Origin: Bacteroidaceae bacterium
Lineage (GTDB): Bacteria > Bacteroidota > Bacteroidia > Bacteroidales > Bacteroidaceae
Direction of reading: 5' to 3'
Length of the DNA stretch: 9,357 nucleotides
Assembly: GCA_016302435.1 (NCBI GenBank)
Contig: JAEDNQ010000089.1
Coordinates: 1-9,357, forward strand
Part shown: one piece after another, positions 1 to 7,800 of the stretch
How the letters are laid out: each line of letters opens with the position of its first letter
How positions within the stretch are numbered: the first letter of the stretch is position 1
The notes under the pieces: generated by a model
What the model was told of the DNA's origin: nothing
Seen by the model: only the letters and a program-made list of their open reading frames with translations
Databases searched by the model: none
Made by a program: the position numbers and the translations under genes

Positions 1-16
1 TAGTATTGCTATTCTC

Positions 17-1333
17 TTAGCTGTTCTCCACCCACGTATCCTTGAAGCCACCTCCTTGAGATGAGTTGACCACAAACGAGTTAGGATTTCGGCTGAAACG
101 AGTCAGACCACTCTTCCATACCTTCGTTGTCTCTCCGCTTACCACAAATGCACGAAGGTCAGCCTTGCGCTCAACCAGTTCATTGCCGTCGAGTATGCTC
201 AAATCCTTAAAGTCAATGACCTCCTGAGCAATCCAACGTCTCGGCTCATCGATGATGAATTGTTTGAGCTGAGCCAGTTTCTCTTCCGTGAGGTCACGTC
301 CGAAGACCACACCATAACCGCCTGCCTCACTCACATCCTTGATGACCAGTTTTTCAATGTTCGCCAGAATATACTCATAGTCATCCCTGTAGTACGGCAG
401 ATAGGTAGGCGCATTCTGCAAGATAGGCTCCTCCTTCAGATAGAACTTCACCATCTTAGGCACAAAGTAGTATATACCCTTGTCATCAGCCACGCCATTG
501 CCTAAAGCATTGATAAGAGCCACATTCCCCTTGGCATACGCCTGCAAGAGATTAGGCACTCCCAGCAAAGATGAAGCCTCAAAGGCACACGGGTCAAGAT
601 ACTCGTCGCTCACCCTGCGGTAGATGCAGCCCACCCTCTGCTTATCCTTATACAAGCCTGTGTAGTAGACAATGTCCTCCTCCACCACAAGATCTCCAGG
701 AAAGGCCAGGGTAGCCCCAGTCTTCTCAGCCAGATAGGAGTGCTCGAAAAATGCGGAGTTATATCTGCCTGGAGTCAAGATGACACATATTCCCCTGTCA
801 TCAGCCATATACTCCATCATCTCGCGCAGCATGTCGCTATAGTTCCTGTTGTCGGCTATGTCATTATTCTTGAAGGTATCAGGAGACACCTTGCGCGTTA
901 TGGTGCGCGCTATCATAGGATAAGACGCACCGCTCGGAATCCTGAGGTTATCCTCCAGCACATACCACTCCCCCGTCTTAGCCTGAACAAGGTCTATGCC
1001 CGAGATGTGCGAATACACGCCAGCCTTAGGCGTTATACCCTCACACTGAGGCATGTACCCCTTGGACGAGTAGATGAACTCCTCAGGTATGATGCCACCC
1101 TTCACAATATTCTTGTCATGATATATGTCAAAGAGAAACCTGTTCAGCGCATCCACACGCTGCTTCAGTCCTCTCTCCAAATAGTCCCAGTCATCCTTTG
1201 GTATCACTCTGGGGATGGAGTCAAAAGGGAAGAGCTGTTCATTAAAGACCCCATTCTTATACACTCCAAAACGGACTCCAAACCTTTCCATCCATTTGTT
1301 TACCGTGTCTCTGCTTTCGATTAACCTTTTCAT
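17..1333 (-). CDS. Circularly permuted ATP-grasp protein (CP_ATPgrasp family), short N terminus
   Basis: The 438-residue product matches the circularly permuted type 2 ATP-grasp family (DUF404/DUF407), cytoplasmic enzymes predicted to form amide or peptide bonds using ATP. Family landmarks appear in the usual order: FPFDSIPRVIP (35-45), LERGLKQRVDALN (52-64), YVLEDNLRIPSGASY (124-138), TPGRYNSAFFEHSYLA (187-202), a YRR...DEYLDP block (238-248), GNVALINALGNGVADDKG (269-286), EEPILQNAPTY (301-311), the glycine-rich VSEAGGYGVVFGRDL (334-348) and the C-terminal VNSSQGGGFKDTW (422-434). The C terminus is complete. The N terminus is roughly 40 residues shorter than canonical members as I recall them. 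An in-frame TAA (1351-1349) lies 15 nt upstream of the ATG, so no longer in-frame start is possible. Only 16 nt remain to the left edge; relatives are usually followed by an alpha-E domain gene and a transglutaminase-like gene, which would lie outside. The family is clear; the substrate is unknown. Confidence 0.93.
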   Translation of the reverse strand: MKRLIESRDTVNKWMERFGVRFGVYKNGVFNEQLFPFDSIPRVIPKDDWDYLERGLKQRVDALNRFLFDIYHDKNIVKGGIIPEEFIYSSKGYMPQCEGITPKAGVYSHISGIDLVQAKTGEWYVLEDNLRIPSGASYPMIARTITRKVSPDTFKNNDIADNRNYSDMLREMMEYMADDRGICVILTPGRYNSAFFEHSYLAEKTGATLAFPGDLVVEEDIVYYTGLYKDKQRVGCIYRRVSDEYLDPCAFEASSLLGVPNLLQAYAKGNVALINALGNGVADDKGIYYFVPKMVKFYLKEEPILQNAPTYLPYYRDDYEYILANIEKLVIKDVSEAGGYGVVFGRDLTEEKLAQLKQFIIDEPRRWIAQEVIDFKDLSILDGNELVERKADLRAFVVSGETTKVWKSGLTRFSRNPNSFVVNSSQGGGFKDTWVENS

Positions 1334-1348
1334 AACTTCACATAGATT

Positions 1349-1426
1349 TTACTTGTGTTTGTACTTGACACCATCAGTGGCATCCTTTTTTCTGTCTCTA
1401 TACATGCTTGACACCTCAATCAGCAT
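1349..1426 (-). CDS. Possible 25-codon leader ORF upstream of the ATP-grasp gene
   Basis: An ATG at 1426-1424 opens a 25-codon frame (MLIEVSSMYRDRKK...) that ends at a TAA at 1351-1349. It is in the same frame as the ATP-grasp gene, and 15 nt separate its stop from that gene's ATG. It lies inside the leader expected from the promoter near 1491-1522, with an AGG a few bases before the start. I recognise no family, and it does not resemble the N-terminal extension normally seen on CP ATP-grasp proteins. It could be a translated leader peptide, a remnant of a longer N terminus, or chance. Confidence 0.25.
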   Translation of the reverse strand: MLIEVSSMYRDRKKDATDGVKYKHK

Positions 1427-1490
1427 CAGCCTGCTATCATTTTGCTCGGCTTTTAGCCCTACAATCTGACATTATGTTTTAAAAACGATG

Positions 1491-1522
1491 CAAAGTTAGG
1501 CACTTTGACAATAATACACAAT
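1491..1522 (-). promoter_or_regulatory. Candidate Bacteroidota promoter for the ATP-grasp gene
   Basis: Read on the minus strand, TAACTTTG (1498-1491) is an exact match to the Bacteroidota -7 consensus TAnnTTTG. An ATTG (1522-1519) sits 20 nt upstream as a -33 element. The start of transcription would fall near 1484, giving a leader of about 150 nt before the ATG at 1333. Position and orientation fit the ATP-grasp gene; the call rests on motif match only. Confidence 0.55.
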
Positions 1523-1567
1523 CATTTTACTTACTTTTGTTATCACAATTTTGATTCTTCTTTCATA

Positions 1568-1611
1568 TTGCAAGCATATCCCCGCCTTTTACTTACACTT
1601 TGCAAGCATAT
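1568..1611. repeat. 12-bp direct repeat TTGCAAGCATAT, two copies
   Basis: TTGCAAGCATAT occurs at 1568-1579 and again at 1600-1611, 32 bp start to start (about three helical turns). It lies upstream of the minus-strand promoter at 1491-1522 in otherwise featureless AT-rich sequence. It could be a pair of regulator sites for the ATP-grasp gene or a chance repeat. Apart from this pair I see nothing convincing between 1523 and 1705. Confidence 0.35.
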
Positions 1612-1705
1612 TGCGCATAGATGGAACAAATGTACAAAGACAGAATGCACATGTATCTCTACCAGCCAGCAGTCACGCAATACTTTCCAAATCCATTTCT
1701 TCAAC

Positions 1706-1870
1706 CGCCAGACTCATCTTTCGTTCTGGCCAGACTCAACTCTCACAGCGAGCAGACTCAACTCTCTCGGTGAGCAGGCTCAACACTCTATTTGAGTCGG
1801 CTCAACGCCCCTCGTGAGTCGGCTCAACGCCCCTCGTGAGTCGGCTCAAATGGAGTGTTGAGCTTGCGGC
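1706..1870. repeat. Tandem array of 22-bp repeats, seven units plus a partial
   Basis: Seven consecutive 22-bp units start at 1706, 1728, 1750, 1772, 1794, 1816 and 1838, followed by an 11-bp partial at 1860. The two central copies (1794 and 1816) are identical and begin GAGTCGGCTCAACGCC. Outer units diverge progressively, with the leftmost keeping only CCAGACTCA. Units from 1750 to 1838 carry the imperfect dyad GAG-N2-RR-CTC in their first ten bases. The period is not a multiple of three, so every reading frame changes from unit to unit, which argues against a coding repeat. The array lies between two divergently transcribed genes. Nothing recognisable as CRISPR is present: there are no constant repeats with unique spacers. 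Confidence 0.85.
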
Positions 1871-1927
1871 AAAAAGAGACCCCCTTTCGACAAAAATAAC
1901 AGCCAATCAAACATCCATCTTCTCAAC

Positions 1928-2093
1928 TAAGTAGGTGTGCAAAATGATTTTTATAATGATTGTATTGATTGGTGATGCAGAATCAGTTTGTGACATGAAG
2001 GAGTGTAGCGACTCCTACTCGACTGTTGTCACTGGCTGATAATGCGCAGTAGGCGGTGCAAGGATTATAAAAATCATTTTGCACACCTACTTA
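1928..2093. mobile_element. 166-bp palindromic MITE-like element with 30-bp perfect terminal inverted repeats
   Basis: The left arm (1928-1957, TAAGTAGGTGTGCAAAATGA...) is the exact reverse complement of the right arm (2064-2093). The TA at 1928-1929 and the TA at 2092-2093 could be a duplicated TA target site around an element at 1930-2091. The interior is also dyadic: GCA..ATCAG (1977-1986) pairs with CTGAT..TGC (2036-2045), GTGACA (1990-1995) with TGTCAC (2027-2032), and an apical hairpin AGGAGT/ACTCCT (1999-2004/2011-2016) closes a six-base loop. No ORF of useful length is present, so any movement would need a transposase supplied in trans. Its family is not recognised. It could instead be a conserved structured RNA locus. 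Confidence 0.8.
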
Positions 2094-2136
2094 TCATCCG
2101 TAAAATAAATTACATGTCTGTTTGCTCATTCGACCA

Positions 2137-2244
2137 TAAGACTTGAACTTAGGCATCACCACCGCTCACCCTGATGCCAACCTGCGCAAATACAAGTTTG
2201 TGTATCAACCATCAGAATATCCTGCCATTGATATGTCAGAATAG
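2137..2244 (+). pseudogene. Short orphan coding remnant or small ORF, unknown
   Basis: After a TAA at 2134-2136 the frame is open for 35 codons to a TAG at 2242-2244. From the TTG at 2143 it reads LNLGITTAHPDANLRKYKFV followed by YQPSEYPAIDMSE. The composition is protein-like rather than the low-complexity translation expected of AT-rich spacer. An ATG at 2114 opens a neighbouring frame (MSVCSFDHKT) that would join this one if a single base were added near 2142, giving about 43 residues. I do not recognise the sequence. It may be the 3' remnant of a decayed gene, a small frameshifted gene, or chance. It ends about 60 nt before the kinase promoter. Confidence 0.3.
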
Positions 2245-2262
2245 CAAACAAGGATGTACAAT

Positions 2263-2272
2263 AAACAATTGT
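2263..2272. promoter_or_regulatory. Perfect 10-bp palindrome AACAATTGTT upstream of the kinase promoter
   Basis: AACAATTGTT lies about 30 bp upstream of the -33 element of the kinase promoter, which is a plausible place for an activator or repressor dimer. It is short and AT-rich, so chance is a serious alternative. Confidence 0.25.
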
Positions 2273-2301
2273 TACTAATAATTTAACAAATCATAGCAGT
2301 C

Positions 2302-2335
2302 CTTGCGTCTATATGGTAAAATTTTCTTAATTTTG
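2302..2335 (+). promoter_or_regulatory. Candidate Bacteroidota promoter for the histidine kinase gene
   Basis: TAATTTTG (2328-2335) matches the -7 consensus TAnnTTTG exactly. CTTG (2302-2305) sits 22 nt upstream as the -33 element, slightly beyond the usual spacing. Transcription would start near 2342, giving a leader of about 65 nt before the TTG at 2406. The leader contains overlapping self-complementary pieces (ATTGCA 2343-2348 with TGCAAT 2363-2368; TGCACC 2351-2356 with GGTGCA 2370-2375) that cannot both form fully. Confidence 0.6.
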
Positions 2336-2405
2336 CACCACAATTGCAAGTGCACCGAAATATGCAATGGGTGCAGGATGTACAAATGAATAGACACAAA
2401 ACGTT

Positions 2406-4751
2406 TTGGAAACAATTGGCATTAACCGCAAAATCATCACCATCGCATCAGTAGTTGCCATCTTACTCATTGGCAGCTTCTGCACATGGTTTTACATAGA
2501 GCAGCCCAACAAGGCTAATCACAACATTGCAGTGGTCTTCTCCCAAGATAAGCACCACTGGAGTTATGGGCTGTATCTTAAACATTTAGAGGCCGCCTTC
2601 AGAAAACAGGGGTTGAAGGTGACCATTACCCCTTTCTACCTAGACTGTGAGACGTATGACGCTGCCGGAGAACTGCAAAGAGCTACTATCATCATGGAGG
2701 AGATATCGTACAAGATAAGGCCCGATGTCATCATCACTGTGGGAGACCAAGCCACTTTCTCCATCCTGAGCACTGACACTGATGGCTCCGTCATGATTCC
2801 TATTGTCTTCTCAGGAGTCATTTATCCCAACGAGGCACTCATAAAGCAGCACAACAATGTGACTGGCTTTCACGATAAGATAGACATAGTCACCAACATA
2901 CATCTGGCTGGTCCGCTCACACGCACTAAGAACACATACACCATGCTTGACAAGACGTTCTTGGACAAGAAGACAAGGGAAAACATCAACCAGCAGGTGG
3001 CGGGCAAGGCAGACATCTTCAATAACCTCGAATGGGACTATACTCTCATTGAGGTGTCGTCAAGGCAAAGAAAGCAATACACCATATCGCCTTTCTCACT
3101 GCGCGACATGCGCACAAACACCAAGAGGGAAGAGGGAGACAACACATTCCACTCGGCTCCAGCCAACTTCATCCACACGGTCAGATATTTCAACCTTATG
3201 ACGTACATTCAGATGAAGTTTGACGTGTCGGCATGGTCGGTGATACGCATGAATATCAACCGTCCGCAGCTCACTGCCATCTATGATGACTTCGGCAAGC
3301 CCGACTCTCGCTTTCTGGCAGGATATTTCGCCTCAGCCGAACAACTGGCACAGGAAGCTGCTGAGTCATCTGCCAAAATCATCAATGGCAAGAGGCCGTC
3401 AGATATTCCTGTCAAGGTGTCGAAGAAAGACTACCATATTGACTGGGCTGTAGCCAAGATGTTCAACTTCCAGCTGACCGACCTACCAAACGGATTCCGT
3501 GTGGTCAACCTCTCATGGAGGGAGAAGCACCCGCTACTCTTCGAGAGCCTAATAGCCGCTGCCTCACTTATCGTCATAGCTGCTTTCATACTGCTCATCC
3601 ACATGCTGAGAAAAGAGAAGAAGAATAAGGAGGAAGCAACTGCTAAGCTGAGGCACGAACAGCTCATGTACAACATGGCGGTCCTCAACAGCAACGCATT
3701 TGCGTGGGAACGTGTGGGTGATACCATCAACTTCACCGAAGCCTTCTGGAAAAACTTCAACATGCCTTCACACCCTATCAATATACACGAGTTCACGCGC
3801 ATGCTCCATCCAGACAGCAGGCAGATATACCTCAACGGTGTGGAACATGTGAACAATGGCGAGACATTCTTCGACAACGTGCAGGTGGACTTCACGGGCA
3901 ACGGTGAATACCACTGGTGGCAGATAAGGTCTAAAGGACTTCTCAACACTACGGGAGAGTTCGTCAGGTCGTATGGCATGATCATGAATGTGGATGACTT
4001 CAAGGCTACGGAAGCTGAACTTATCCATGCGCGCCGCCTGGCAGAGGAGGCTAAGACAAAGGAGTCTTTCCTCGCCAACATGAGCCACGAGATACGCACA
4101 CCGCTCAATGCCATCGTGGGCTTTTCGGGGCTGTTGGCTACGCCGGGCATGGAGTTCTCCGACGAGGAAAAGCAGGAATTTGCCAATGCCATCAACACCA
4201 ACAATGACCTACTGCTCAAGCTCGTTAATGACATCATCGACATATCGGGCATAGAGTCTGGTCAACTGAAGTTTGACATGAGGCCTTGGTCTGTCAACGA
4301 TATTGTGCAGAGCGTATACCAGTCGTTCCAGGTGCAGATACCTGACCATCTCAAGTTTGAATATGAATGTCCTAACTATGACACTCTCATCTTCGTAGAC
4401 GACAACCGCCTGAGACAGGCTATTAACAATATGCTCAACAACGCCTGCAAGTTCACGTCCAAGGGTAAGATAACTCTCGGATGGAGACAGTCGCACGACG
4501 GCACCAAAGTGAGTATATTCGTGCAGGACACTGGCATAGGACTCTCTGAGGACGACGCAAAGATGGCTTTCATCCGCTTCTATAAGAAAGACTCGTTCCA
4601 GCAGGGTGTTGGCCTCGGACTGTCAATAAGCCAGGAAATCATCAAGCGACTTGGCGGCGAAATAACTGTAGCTTCAGAACTGGGTTCAGGAAGCAGATTT
4701 ACCATTTCTCTCAATGTTTATGGGGGGGGTATAAAACCCCGTAGGTATTGA
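2406..4751 (+). CDS. Membrane sensor histidine kinase with ABC substrate-binding-like periplasmic sensor
   Basis: The 781-residue inner-membrane kinase has an N-terminal membrane anchor (about 10-31) and a periplasmic region (about 38-370) resembling ABC_sub_bind proteins (IAVVFSQDKHHWSYG near 41, RPDVIITVGDQATFS near 105, IPIVFSGVIYP near 131). A second membrane segment (about 378-400) leads to a charged linker, a PAS-like domain (about 420-532), a HisKA dimerisation helix with FLANMSHEIRTPLNAI (H561 is the predicted phosphorylated residue) and a HATPase_c domain with N box (N674, N678), G1 box DTGIG (708-712) and G2 box GVGLGLS (734-740). There is no receiver domain, so it should act through a separate response regulator, not in the window. 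The start is uncertain: the only in-frame start after the TAG at 2391 is the TTG at 2406, whereas an ATG at 2386 lies in another frame. The tail after residue 771 is encoded around a run of eight Gs. The downstream TonB receptor gene may be its target or share its ligand; this is inferred from position. Confidence 0.92.
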   Translation: METIGINRKIITIASVVAILLIGSFCTWFYIEQPNKANHNIAVVFSQDKHHWSYGLYLKHLEAAFRKQGLKVTITPFYLDCETYDAAGELQRATIIMEEISYKIRPDVIITVGDQATFSILSTDTDGSVMIPIVFSGVIYPNEALIKQHNNVTGFHDKIDIVTNIHLAGPLTRTKNTYTMLDKTFLDKKTRENINQQVAGKADIFNNLEWDYTLIEVSSRQRKQYTISPFSLRDMRTNTKREEGDNTFHSAPANFIHTVRYFNLMTYIQMKFDVSAWSVIRMNINRPQLTAIYDDFGKPDSRFLAGYFASAEQLAQEAAESSAKIINGKRPSDIPVKVSKKDYHIDWAVAKMFNFQLTDLPNGFRVVNLSWREKHPLLFESLIAAASLIVIAAFILLIHMLRKEKKNKEEATAKLRHEQLMYNMAVLNSNAFAWERVGDTINFTEAFWKNFNMPSHPINIHEFTRMLHPDSRQIYLNGVEHVNNGETFFDNVQVDFTGNGEYHWWQIRSKGLLNTTGEFVRSYGMIMNVDDFKATEAELIHARRLAEEAKTKESFLANMSHEIRTPLNAIVGFSGLLATPGMEFSDEEKQEFANAINTNNDLLLKLVNDIIDISGIESGQLKFDMRPWSVNDIVQSVYQSFQVQIPDHLKFEYECPNYDTLIFVDDNRLRQAINNMLNNACKFTSKGKITLGWRQSHDGTKVSIFVQDTGIGLSEDDAKMAFIRFYKKDSFQQGVGLGLSISQEIIKRLGGEITVASELGSGSRFTISLNVYGGGIKPRRY
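4722..4740 (+). other. G8 homopolymer and GGGGT/ACCCC hairpin at the 3' end of the kinase gene
   Basis: Eight consecutive Gs (4722-4729) are followed by TATAAAACCCC. GGGGT (4726-4730) can pair with ACCCC (4736-4740) across a five-base loop. No T-run follows, so it is a poor intrinsic terminator. A gain or loss of one G would change only the last few residues: all three frames stop within about ten codons. Confidence 0.5.
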
Positions 4752-4869
4752 ATACGACCGCAAGACATGATAGAATATTAGCAGTTATATATACAAATGT
4801 GCATATTAATGACATCCTATAAAATAGTGAGCGTTAGAAAACATCAGAGTTAGCAACAACATATCAAGC
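4752..4869 (+). other. Kinase-to-receptor gap without a clear promoter or terminator
   Basis: This AT-rich gap contains no exact TAnnTTTG box and no hairpin followed by a T-run. The receptor gene is therefore either cotranscribed with the kinase or uses a promoter that departs from the consensus. If translation starts at the ATG at 4936, the noncoding leader extends to 4935. Confidence 0.4.
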
Positions 4870-7800
4870 ATGAACTACTTAGGGATAAATCAGTTCATGC
4901 CATACATACCAATAATTAATAAACATCCTTCATTTATGACAAGAAAACTCATGAAGCGAGTTGGCACAACAGCCTGCATGCTCGCAGCTTCCTTGTTTAG
5001 TGCAAACGCACAGAACACCACGTCGTCTATCACGGGTGTATCTTCTGACTCAGAGGGTGTACTGCCTGGCACGATAGTACGTGTGACTCACGTAGAGTCA
5101 GGAACCACCTATTCTACAGTATCTAACAGCAAGGGCATATACCGCATAGACGGTATCTTGCCTGGAGGTCCCTACACTGTGGAGTTTAGTTTTGTAGGTT
5201 ATCAGAAAAGCCAGACTCAGGTGGAACGCATAAGCCTGGGTGAGGTGTACTCATGCAATGCGACTCTGAAGGCTGGTGCCATCAAAGAGGTGGTCATCGT
5301 CGGCGACGGCGCAAGCATCCGCAAGACGGGTGCATCTGAGAGCATCACTGCTCAGGACATTGAGAAGACTCCTTCTATCGAAAGATGGATGGATGACCTG
5401 ACAAATCTATCTCCTTATTTCCAGGGCAATGGTTTTGGGGGTCGCGACAATGGTACCATCAACTATAGCATTGACGGTTCAAACTTCAACAACAACATGG
5501 GGTTTGAGCGTGTGCGCATGCCTGCCCAAAACCGTCCTATTTCTATCGACGCTATCGAGGAAATGCAGATTGTCACTTCTTCCTTCGACGTGAAGAACAG
5601 CAACTTCCTCTCTGCCAGTGTCAATGCGGTGACTAAGCGCGGTAGCAACACATTCAAAGGATCTGCCTACACTTATATCAAGAGCGAGAACTTCCGCGGC
5701 AACAAGCCTTATGGCGAAGACCTCGGCGACCGCCCACGCTACCGACGCAACATCTATGGAGTGACGCTGGGGGGACCTATCATCAAGGATAAGCTCTTCT
5801 TCTTCGTCAACGGCGAACTGGAGGACATTCCTAACCCTATCCACAACTGGAAGCTCTCCTCGGACGGCATAGCTGACCCAGACCACAGCGTCTCTCGCGT
5901 GACAGCAGCCGACATGGCTCAGTTTGCCAATGACTTGAAGAGCATGTATGGATGGAATCCAGGGTCATACACTGACTTTGACGGCGAGAACAACTATTAT
6001 CGTCTGCTCGGTCGCCTTGACTGGAATATCAGCGACAAGCATCATGCCATGGTGCGATATAACTACACTGGCAAGAATCTGAGCAACAATGTATATGCGG
6101 GCGCTCTCGGACTTGGTCATCCTGTAAGCCAGTATTCACAGACATTCCGCGGGTCTACATGGACTCAGGTGGACAATGTCCACTCTATCGCCTTTGAACT
6201 CAACAGCAATTTCAACTCGCTTATGCACAACGAGCTGAGAGGCAGCTACACTTGGAACAGCTCGAACAATCGCGACTGCGACGCTAAGTTCCCTACTATC
6301 GACATCATGAAGGAGGACCAGGACGGTGTGCTCCGCCCATTCATGAACGCTGGTATAGACCAGTATGCCTGGAATAACGGCATCAAGGAGAATGTGTGGA
6401 ACATCGTTGACAACTTCTCTATGTCGCTCGGACAGCACCATCTGACTCTTGGTGCTGAGTTTGAAGCTATCAAGGCGTATAACTGTTTCATGAAGTTTGG
6501 TGGGGGCTACTGGAGATACAACTCTTACGAGGACTTCCTCAACAAGAAGGCTCCATCGGCATTTGCCATGTGCTGGTCGCTGACAGGCGAAGAGACTGCT
6601 AAGTCTGACATCGACATGAACCGTCTGGCTTTCTATGCTCAGGATGAGTTTGATGTCAGCAAGCGCCTGCGACTTCTCTATGGCCTGAGAGTGGACATGA
6701 ACATGTATGTCAACGATAAGTATGCTAACCCGGCCATGAAGGACGTGACGTTCAACGGTACTAATGTCAACTGGGGTGAATGGCCTAAGACAACTCCTCT
6801 AATCTCTCCTCGCTTCGGCTTCAACTATGACGTGGTGGAGGATGGCAGCGTGAGACTGCGCGGTGGCATTGGACTCTACACTGGTCGTTTCCCTCTCATC
6901 TTCTACAGCAAGATGCAGGAGAACAGCGGCATGCTCCAGACAAGTGTGCAGATAAACAAAGCGGACGATCCTCTGCTGCAATATCTGGCTGGAGGCATTC
7001 GCACACCTCAGCAGGTGCTGAGCGAGATTGTGCCTAACCTGCCAGAAGACTTGCAGAAGCGATTCCCCACTCAGGCTGGTGCGACAAGCAATGTCATCGG
7101 CATAGACCGCGACTTCAAGACTCCTCAGACTCTTAAGACTACTCTTGCCGTTGATTGGAAACTGCCTCTGCCTTTTGACGCTCTCTTCTCTCTCGAGGGT
7201 ACATACGCTAAGGACTATAATGCTATAACTGCCTACGATGCTAATATTGACATGGAGAACGTGGAGGCTAAGCGTTTCGGCGGCAACGATGACCGTTTCT
7301 GCTATATCCGCAACAAGGGCGAGAGTTTCCGCATCGACCCAAGCAAGGGCTTCGCTTACGTGATGACTAATGTCAATAAGGGCTATTCTGCCAATGTGGT
7401 GGCCCGACTGACCATGACTCCTATCAAGAACCTCGACATCATGGCTGCTTACACTTTCACTAAGTCAAAGTCTATCAACAGTATGGTAAGCTACCAGGTG
7501 GACGCTTCAATGAAGTCTCTGCCTACTGTCAACGGATGCAACTATCAGGAGGTCAGCAACCCTCGTTACTTCATCGCGCCTCACCGCATCATCGCTTCTG
7601 CTTCATATAAGTTTGAGTATCTCAATGGACATGCCTCTACTATGCTCTCTCTCTTCTACGAGGGACGCGCATGGAATCCTAACACCTATGCTTACTACAG
7701 CTTCACTTATGCTAATGACATGAATGGTGATGGTTTCACCAACGACCTGCTCTACGTGCCTGCCACAAAGGATGAGCTTCTCTTCGCCGACATTACCAAC

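Noticed and set aside
740..1324. 194-codon plus-strand frame inside the ATP-grasp gene
   Set aside because: It is antisense to a gene with many conserved family motifs and has no recognisable domain of its own.
1532..1539. Plus-strand -7 box TACTTTTG
   Set aside because: It matches TAnnTTTG, but the nearest TTTG is 24 nt upstream and no plus-strand gene follows for over 800 bp. It would matter only if a transcript through the repeats were shown.
1627..1634. Second minus-strand -7 box (CAAATGTA on the plus strand)
   Set aside because: No suitably spaced -33 element was seen and it is farther from the ATP-grasp gene than the better match at 1491-1498.
1505..1817. Plus-strand frames of 88-96 codons across the spacer and 22-bp repeats
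   Set aside because: They run through a tandem repeat whose period is not a multiple of three, have low-complexity Ser/Thr/Gln-rich translations and lack any family motif.
1706..1870. CRISPR array
   Set aside because: Units are directly adjacent 22-bp copies with gradual divergence and no unique spacers, and no cas genes are visible.
3431..4252. 273-codon minus-strand frame inside the kinase gene
   Set aside because: It is the antisense shadow of the PAS and HisKA regions, is Ser/Met/Leu-rich and carries no motif.
4870..4935. The first 22 codons of the receptor frame as genuine coding sequence
   Set aside because: They lack signal-peptide character; a normal signal peptide begins at the ATG at 4936 or 4951. 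The longer frame is kept as the outer bound only.
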